Source: Agelaius tricolor (taxonomy: Eukaryota; Chordata; Aves; Passeriformes; Icteridae). From it: a stretch of 64,000 bases of DNA. Where the stretch lies: positions 310,001-374,000 of the forward strand of contig JALJCS010000053.1 of assembly GCA_023055355.1 (NCBI GenBank), given 5' to 3'. This document shows positions 57,571 to 64,000 of this stretch, piece by piece. The stretch's first letter is position 1, and each line of letters starts with the position of its first letter. Below the pieces are notes generated by a model. The model searched no databases, was not told where the DNA came from, and was given only the letters and a program-made list of their open reading frames with translations. The position numbers were made by a program, and so were the translations under genes.

Positions 57571-60102
57571 CAGGCAGTAGATTCCAAGAGCAGAAGAAAG
57601 GGCTGCACTCTTGGGTCTGGCTCCTGGTGAGACTTCCAGAAATGTCTCAATTTCATTTTTCAAGCCAGCAAACCCTACACCAAGCACAGGGTAACCAGAG
57701 GGGTGACCCTCCATCCCTCCAAAACTCACATGCTCTCACACCCTTCCCTGCCTGGGAACAAAACTTAGCTGTGTTTTCCCCTCAGACTCCATATGTGACA
57801 AGCAATACCTGTGATTTGCAGAGAGCAGAGGCAATGACAATTATAGAACACAAATATGTACGGTCAGGTTTTCCCAGGCATTTCACCTCTCTGTAATACC
57901 CAAATTAGGGTAAAATAAAGATTTGCTTTGGGGAAATTGCTACCAGAATTTTTTTTTCTTTTCTCCCCCTCCAAGTTGACAAAACTCACTTGTTTCATGA
58001 CTTTGCTGCATGTTCACCAAACTCTTTGTCTTCAGCTTGTTAAAAGATTAGGAATTTATGCCTCTTCAGACATACAAGCCCCAGCTCCTTCTCATCAGCA
58101 ACACAGAAAACTTCTGTTTGGAGAGGCAGACAGGCAACAGCACTCCTGAAAGTTTGTGTTGAAAGGAAAAGCCTTTTCCCAAATGGGATGTTGTATGTAA
58201 TGTCTCTCTGCCATCACTTTATCATGTCCTGGTGGCACCTGCAGGATTTGTTCCAGCTGCATTTGGGCACCATGAGAAGCAGACAAGGGTAGGAAATGGT
58301 TGGAGAGCAGGCTGAAAAGGAATTTTCTCTCTTCTTCCAGTGACTTCTTCTCCTCCCACCTCATTTCTTGCATATTTCCACAAAGAAGAAGGCGATGACA
58401 GAAAGTAAGTTTGATCCAAGAGAGGGACAGAAATTTTATTTTTGTTTAAAAAAAGAGGAAATACTCCAAAAGAAATTCTGGATAAGAAAAGGAAAAAAAA
58501 TCACTTTCTGTTGAAAAAGTGTTTAGGCCAATACAGTTTTCAGCAGCTGTGACCCGTGATTATCCCAGCTTCTCCTTCCCCACCACATGCTATTTTAGCC
58601 TTATTCACCAGAGATGTGCTTCAGTAGCAGCATGGCCCACTCCAGGGTCAGCTCCCTGCAGACTGCCCTCCTCCCCCCTCATGTATTTGGTTTCATTGAT
58701 GCTAATTTGATCGGGGGCAGCTGTTTGTGAGGGCAGTGCGGCAGAGACCCCGGGGAGAGCCACTGATGCCTGACCTCAGGGGGAGGCTGAGCCCTCGCAG
58801 CAGGGGGAAGGCAGCAGATGCCCCTTGGTGCAGAAGCAGCCATGGCATCTGCACAGGATCCAGCTGAACCCGGAGCTGTCAGCCTGGCTGTGGGCAGCAC
58901 CTGGGGACTGTCCTGGTGGCAGGGCAGGGCAGAGAGGGCATGGGAAGGGAAAGGGTCCATCCCCCTGCAGACACAGGGGCTGGGGTGCTGCTGCTGCTGC
59001 CCTCCCAACACAGCTGCAGCTGGATACCCTGTGAGGCACCAGACACCACAGAGCTGTCCCTGCCTACCTGTCCAGCATCCCCCTGGCCCAAATTCTAACA
59101 CAGAAGCTGTTATTGAAAACCTGCAATTGAGTGTTGCTGGCTTTTGTTCAATTGTTCAATCTTTTGCAATGTTTACAGCACAGATAAAGATTCAGGTGCT
59201 GCTTCCACTCACTGCGTGTGCTCCTTCCCCCTGAGTCCTGCCCTGTCCTTCCACTTGCTCTTGCCTGGTTGTAGCTGTCAGGGAGAAAATGAGATGAGTG
59301 GATGCAGGCAAATAGAGAGGCGGAGAAGGTAAAGAAAGGAAAGGTAACACCCTGAAGACAGAAGTCTGTGTGCCTGCTGCCAATCACAATAACAATAATG
59401 GCCATCAAACACAGACACGTATTACTCTGCTGTCTCCTGCCTGGCTGCCCAGGAGTCAGGACTTTAGTCCAGCACATCAGTTAGAGAATCAGAGACATTG
59501 AACTTGGGACCTGTTTCTCTGATAAGGAGAAAGTGAGACAGCCTGGCTGAGAGCTGGGAGCCTGATAACTTTTACACACTGCAAGTAAGCCCAGCTTCGT
59601 GCTGATATTTTAAAGATCTTTGCCCTTTAGCTTGAACAGGAAATCTTAAAATGGAAAATATGCAGCTTAAAGGAAGGGGTGAGGCTCACTTGAAACATAA
59701 GAATGTACATAAGTATAGGAAATAACAGGTTGTTAAGAAGCTACAGTTCAGTTGTTAAAAAAAAAATGAGGCCAAATATAGATTATATTTCCCCTCATTA
59801 GGGATCAGCAAAACTTTTTTTCTTCTTTTTTTATTTTTTAAATATTTTGCCATGAGCGGAGGGAATTTTTTCTCTCTCCTGAAGCATTACCTAACTTTTT
59901 TAGCCACCACAAGCAGAGTGGATGAAGAGCCCCTTCCCCAAGAAGCCAAGAAGAAACTTTTGCTGCATGCATGGCTCTGAGATTTGGTGCCTTGATGATC
60001 TGGTAGCAGCGCAGCAAGCTGATCCTTTATCAGCAAGAGCTGGATCAGGGCACCGCTTTCCCTTCCCAGTCTTGCCTGGCATTCTAAGTCTGTTTCACAC
60101 AG
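57571..60102. other. Unique noncoding sequence
   Basis: No gene is seen. The segment 58505-58750 has unique, even composition (for example CATTGATGCTAATTTGATCG near 58694) and may be conserved. Frames around 58.7-59.2 kb overlap on both strands in GC-rich DNA. AT-rich DNA lies at 59750-59850. Confidence 0.42.
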
Positions 60103-60143
60103 TGGTCATTGATTTACACTCTGCTTGTGCAAATCAATGACCA
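60103..60143. repeat. Perfect 13-bp inverted repeat, extended hairpin
   Basis: Arms TGGTCATTGATTT (60103-60115) and AAATCAATGACCA (60131-60143) pair exactly. After one A-C mismatch a further CAC/GTG pairing (60117-60119 with 60127-60129) closes a 7-base loop. Confidence 0.92.
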
Positions 60144-60339
60144 GTCTCACACACGCACAGATTTCCTCTGACCATCAGTGGGGTGGGATTCCAGTCCAAA
60201 TGCCAGCCCAGAAACACAAGCAGAGATCAGCCTACACTTGTCTGTCACGCAGTCCCTCAGCAGCTTTAATGCCACCGATCCACACGTGTCCAAGAGAGCA
60301 TCACTGATGTAAACTCACCTGCCCTACTTCCTTGCTTGG
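60144..60339. other. Unique noncoding sequence
   Basis: No gene is seen between the hairpin and the candidate regulatory block. Confidence 0.42.
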
Positions 60340-60460
60340 CAAACATTTACTTTCTTTATTATATGCCCAGTGCCAGATAGCAGGAGAGGGAGAAATTAAG
60401 TCAGTATTATTAACAGACTAACAGCCTTTAAGTCTAATTGGAGGGAGAGAATTACTGCCA
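60340..60460. promoter_or_regulatory. Candidate regulatory block (ATTA-type motifs)
   Basis: AAATTAAG (60393-60400), TATTATTAAC (60405-60414), CTAATTG (60434-60440) and GAATTAC (60450-60456) lie within 70 bp of unique sequence. AT-rich DNA gives such words by chance, so this is weaker than the CpG-rich blocks. Confidence 0.25.
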
Positions 60461-63009
60461 AGGCACACAGTGCCCAGGAGCCAGCTGGGCTCACCCCAAA
60501 CACATTGGCGGGACAGGATCATGGGTGCAGTGAGGACCTTCCTTCTCTAATCCCCAGTGACAACACTGGACCTGCAGATGACTTCTCTGAGCTGCTCAGC
60601 CTCTCTAAAATACCCTTGATGGATCAGCAGGGCACTGGTGCTACTGCACAAACCCTTCCTTCCCTTACCCAGCAGCAATCAGCTGCAGGCTGGCATGATG
60701 AGTATCTGCCTGCGGGTGCAAGAGGTTTCTCAGGTGCATGATGCCTCGTTTTCCAGGTGTGCTGGGCCTCTCAGGAATCTCACTGTCTCCTCAGAAAAGG
60801 TGTGGTTTCCCTGCTTCCCCCCACCCCTGCCCCAGATCAGATTCCCCCAGGGAGCAAAGCTGGAGGTGCTCCCTGGAGACATAAAAGTGTTAGGCTGAGT
60901 TGTGGAACCTTATTCCATTTCCTCCAAGCCATCACCCTGAGGGTTGAAAGAGCTTTGTGAACTCCCAGGCACTGTCCCAGGCTCTTTCCAGGACACTGAA
61001 ATTTCACAGCTTTATCAGTTCCCAGGAAAAGCTCTGGAGTTTGCACTACACAAGGGCAGGCAGTTCTGACCTTTGAACAGGGCATGGAAACCGAAACAGG
61101 GATATGACTTTCACTGCATTTCCTGCAGCTTGTGATGAGATCTGACACCGTTTCTAAGTGCCCAGTCCTAACATAAGATCAGTTTTTCTCCTGCTCCATG
61201 ATGGGCACCAGTGTAACTCCAATGCTGTCCAGGAAATTACTTTATTGGCCACAGTTATGGCCAAGAAAAACCCCAGAACTGAAGTGAGAGTGTTCTGGGA
61301 ACCATCTAAGCAGAGCCAGCTGTGGTGCCAAGGAGACATGGGAAGATGCCTCCACTAAGGGCTGTCAGAGGAAAATCCTGGGCTTGGTTTAAAATTCTCA
61401 CCCTCTTTTACCAGGGAACAAAAATGGATGAAAATTCTGCAGGTTCATTTGTCTTCCATAAATTTTTTTCCAGACTTTGCCTGGTTTTTCCTCCACTTGT
61501 TCAAAAAATTTTCAGTGTAAAAGGGCTGAGGCACCCATCAGGCACCCTGAGCAGCATCCTCAGGCTGGAGAAGAATGTCCTGAGTGGGAACATTTATTCC
61601 TGGCTGCAGCACTGGGGTTAATTGCCCATCAGTCACCAAGTCCAAGGCTGCAGAGCCTGGTTTGTGGTAACAGCTGTTTATGGTCGAGCCCTCTCCAATA
61701 CCTGCAAAGCTGAGATGTGTCAGCAGTGTTATTCCTTTGCCTGCCTGATCCCAGATGGGATCTACACAGGGACATAAAATAAACAACAGCAGGAAGGTGG
61801 ACGAGGTTTCTAGTGCTGTTAGCCTCCCTCCCTCAGGCTGGCACCAGAGCTCTGAGCAGAAGCAGTCACGGAGCAGAGGTGTCTAGGTTGTATGTAATCC
61901 ACAAAGTGAAGGTGAGATTTTGGCTGCAGGCAGGGATGGCTGAAAACCTTCCAGTTGCCTTGCAGTGATGTATGCTCTGTGAGCTTGCACCCAAGCAAAA
62001 CTCTCACCTTTTTGCCTGAGGCCAAATACTGCTTGGCCCTGTCAGGAGAAGCAACCCATCTCACAGCACCACTTCCTTAACAGTGCTCAATGTCCTGTTT
62101 AATTTCACAGGCTGGACAAGACAGTAGGAGAGTGAAACCCCAGAGTAACAGGGCACTTAGAGATGTTTGCTCAACAGGAGAAGAAATTCCAGACTTCTCA
62201 CTACGAACACAGACTGCCTTGAGCAAAGCTTCTGCTGCACCACAACACCTTGGGTGCAGATCAGAACCTTTCTTCTCCCTGCACACTGGACGATTTGCCC
62301 TCATGTTTCTTAGCTTAGTTACAATCCTCATCCTTTAACAAAAAATCTCTTTTTACTTGGGTATGACTTTAAAGTGTTTTCATGAAAGGAGTTTCTCAAC
62401 AAAGTTCATTCACATGCATGCATCTTCTAACAAGCTGAAGACAAACTGGTGAACATGCAGCAAAGTCATGAAACAGGTGAGTATCGTCAACTTTGAGGGG
62501 GAGAAAAGAAAAAAAAAGTCTGGTAGCAATTTCCCCAAAGCAAATCTTTATTTCAAATTTAACTCCCTGGTGGCAGGATGTATCTGTAAGTTGCCCAGAA
62601 GGCCAGTCCATGATTCCACAGCCATCAGCACCATGTAACCACTACCGCAACGTCAGCCTGGATCAGCCTTGACTATGCCCAATCACACCTCTGTTTATGG
62701 GGCTAACACCCCCAGAAAACAGAAAATACAACCCCAGCTTGGATGTTTGTGACACCAGGTGCATGTGGACAAGATTGTGCCTCAAAGCTTTGCCTACAAC
62801 TTCAACTCCCTGGCCTTTCCTGACAGCTCTGAGCAGCAGGGAGGTTTGTGCTGGATCGACACGTTGTGTTGTGCAGCCTCAGCACCTTTGAACTGACACT
62901 GGGAAAGCAAAAGAGCTGAATTTGCTGCATCAAAACGCTGCCTTGGAGCTGATCTTATTAACTTGGCAGCGAGTGGATTTTCCATAATTACGTTTCTTTG
63001 TCTTGGAGG
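60461..63009. other. Unique noncoding sequence
   Basis: No gene is seen in these 2.5 kb. Frames overlap on both strands and none has family resemblance. Confidence 0.42.
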
Positions 63010-63062
63010 AATCACAGAATCACACAGTGGGTAAGGCTGGAAGGGACCACAGGAGATACATG
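63010..63062 (-). mobile_element. CR1 LINE 3' terminus, minus strand
   Basis: ATCACAGAATCACACAGTGG is the reverse complement of the CR1 octamer tail, followed by GTAAGGCTGGAAGGGACCAC as in antisense avian CR1. Only about 50 bp are recognisable before similarity is lost. Confidence 0.8.
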
Positions 63063-64000
63063 TCTTATTATTTCTCCCCTTGCAGATACCCTGTGTCAGA
63101 TGCAGTAGCTGACTCCCCCTTCTGCTTGTGTAACTCATTTTTGCAGCTAATTTAGTCCAATAGAATGGATTATCTCTTGCCACAACCTTGCCTGATTTAC
63201 GTCTTAGACCTGCACAGCTATAACCCAACAGTTACTTCCTTTGAAAGATTAACACAACCAGACCTGTGCTTTTCCTGCAAAGTATCTTAACATAAAAGCA
63301 GTCCAGTGTGTTTGAGTGTTGCCCGTCCTTGCACTGAGCCCTTTCTGGTTAGAGGCATGGCACAATTGCCCAGGAATGACCAAGTTCATCTCACTCCTGA
63401 GCAACTGTGTGTTTATTGTTATAAAATCACTTACAAGCAGGAGTCTGCCTAAATTTTGAGTTGCCTTGTGATCTACACCAGAACAGAACAGGAAGGAACT
63501 GTTTTCCTTCCACCCCTTCCAATTTGCACCAGTTTGTCCTAGCTGAATTTGCTTTCTTTAACTTCTAGCTTCTTGTTAGAGTTTTCTTGCAACTCCAATT
63601 CACTAATTTTAACAGTATCTTTTGAACTACATCACTGGATGTTTCTGCATACTGTAATGAGCCTTTCCATCTCTTTCCAAAGGCCAGTGTTATATCTTGC
63701 TTTTCAGACTGACAGTCCCAGGACTCATTTTCACTTTTTTTTTCCTTGTGGAAGTCAAAAAGGAGCTTCCACTTGTCACAAGCAGAGACAGCACAGCCCA
63801 GGAGCAGCCAGCAGCAGCCCATGCCAGTGTCCTGATGTGCAGAAACACCAAGGAAAATCTTTTCAGCAACCTCTCCATCTGCCTGCTTTTCTGGAAGAGC
63901 CCAGGAAGTCTTCCCCTTCAGATGAAGGAATAGGACTCCCCGAACAGTAGCATTCCCAGACAGCTGCAGCCTGACCTTCATTTCTCAGGGGACAGAACTG
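63063..64000. other. Unique noncoding sequence
   Basis: No gene is seen up to the end of the window. Frames at 63549-63950 and 63565-63981 lie on opposite strands over the same bases. Confidence 0.42.

Overview
This window reads as nuclear DNA from a bird, most likely a passerine. The evidence is its repeat content: 5'-truncated CR1 LINE fragments carrying the avian CR1 3' end and its ATTCTGTG-like octamer tail, several solo long terminal repeats (LTRs) of endogenous retroviruses of the kinds I recognise from songbird genomes, and many long A/C, AAAAT and GGA low-complexity tracts. No open reading frame resembles a known protein family, and no frame shows an exon chain or a bacterial-style start context. 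No rRNA, tRNA or CRISPR array was seen. I read the window as intergenic or intronic sequence without an annotatable protein-coding gene; one short minus-strand frame near 33.1 kb could be a terminal exon or a decayed gene copy.

Layout. From 0 to 11.2 kb there are an ERVK-type solo LTR (909-1542), a second LTR of another family on the minus strand (1769-2151), a minus-strand CR1 with a large internal hairpin (4681-5207), an A-rich tract (7815-7972), a second copy of the ERVK-type LTR (8576-9199, 6-bp target duplication) and a solo LTR of a third family (10522-11163, 5-bp duplication). From 11.2 to 19.3 kb the sequence is mostly unique. From 19.3 to 26.6 kb there are an LTR-like element, a 459-bp A/C tract, a CR1 end, the second and inverted copy of the third LTR family (21812-22454, 5-bp duplication), another A/C tract and a T/G tract with G-quadruplex potential. 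From 28 to 38.2 kb there are two CR1 ends, a two-copy tandem duplication (33687-34198), a CpG-rich block (34310-34780), pyrimidine-rich DNA and a 440-bp AAAAT-type array. From 38 to 64 kb the DNA is largely unique, with GGA tracts, a CR1 end at 52.2 kb, an LTR at 57.2 kb and a CR1 end at 63.0 kb.

Several short unique blocks are rich in CpG and in homeodomain, SOX, MEF2, GATA or AP-1 type motifs (for example 52915-53165, 54725-55040, 31500-31740, 42400-42770, 37565-37745). They look like candidate distal regulatory elements, but this is inference from motif content only; cross-species conservation would decide it. Perfect short inverted repeats (4717-4779, 30363-30388, 44303-44337, 60103-60143, 57400-57417) are the clearest unexplained structures. 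I did not find evidence for a new multi-gene system.
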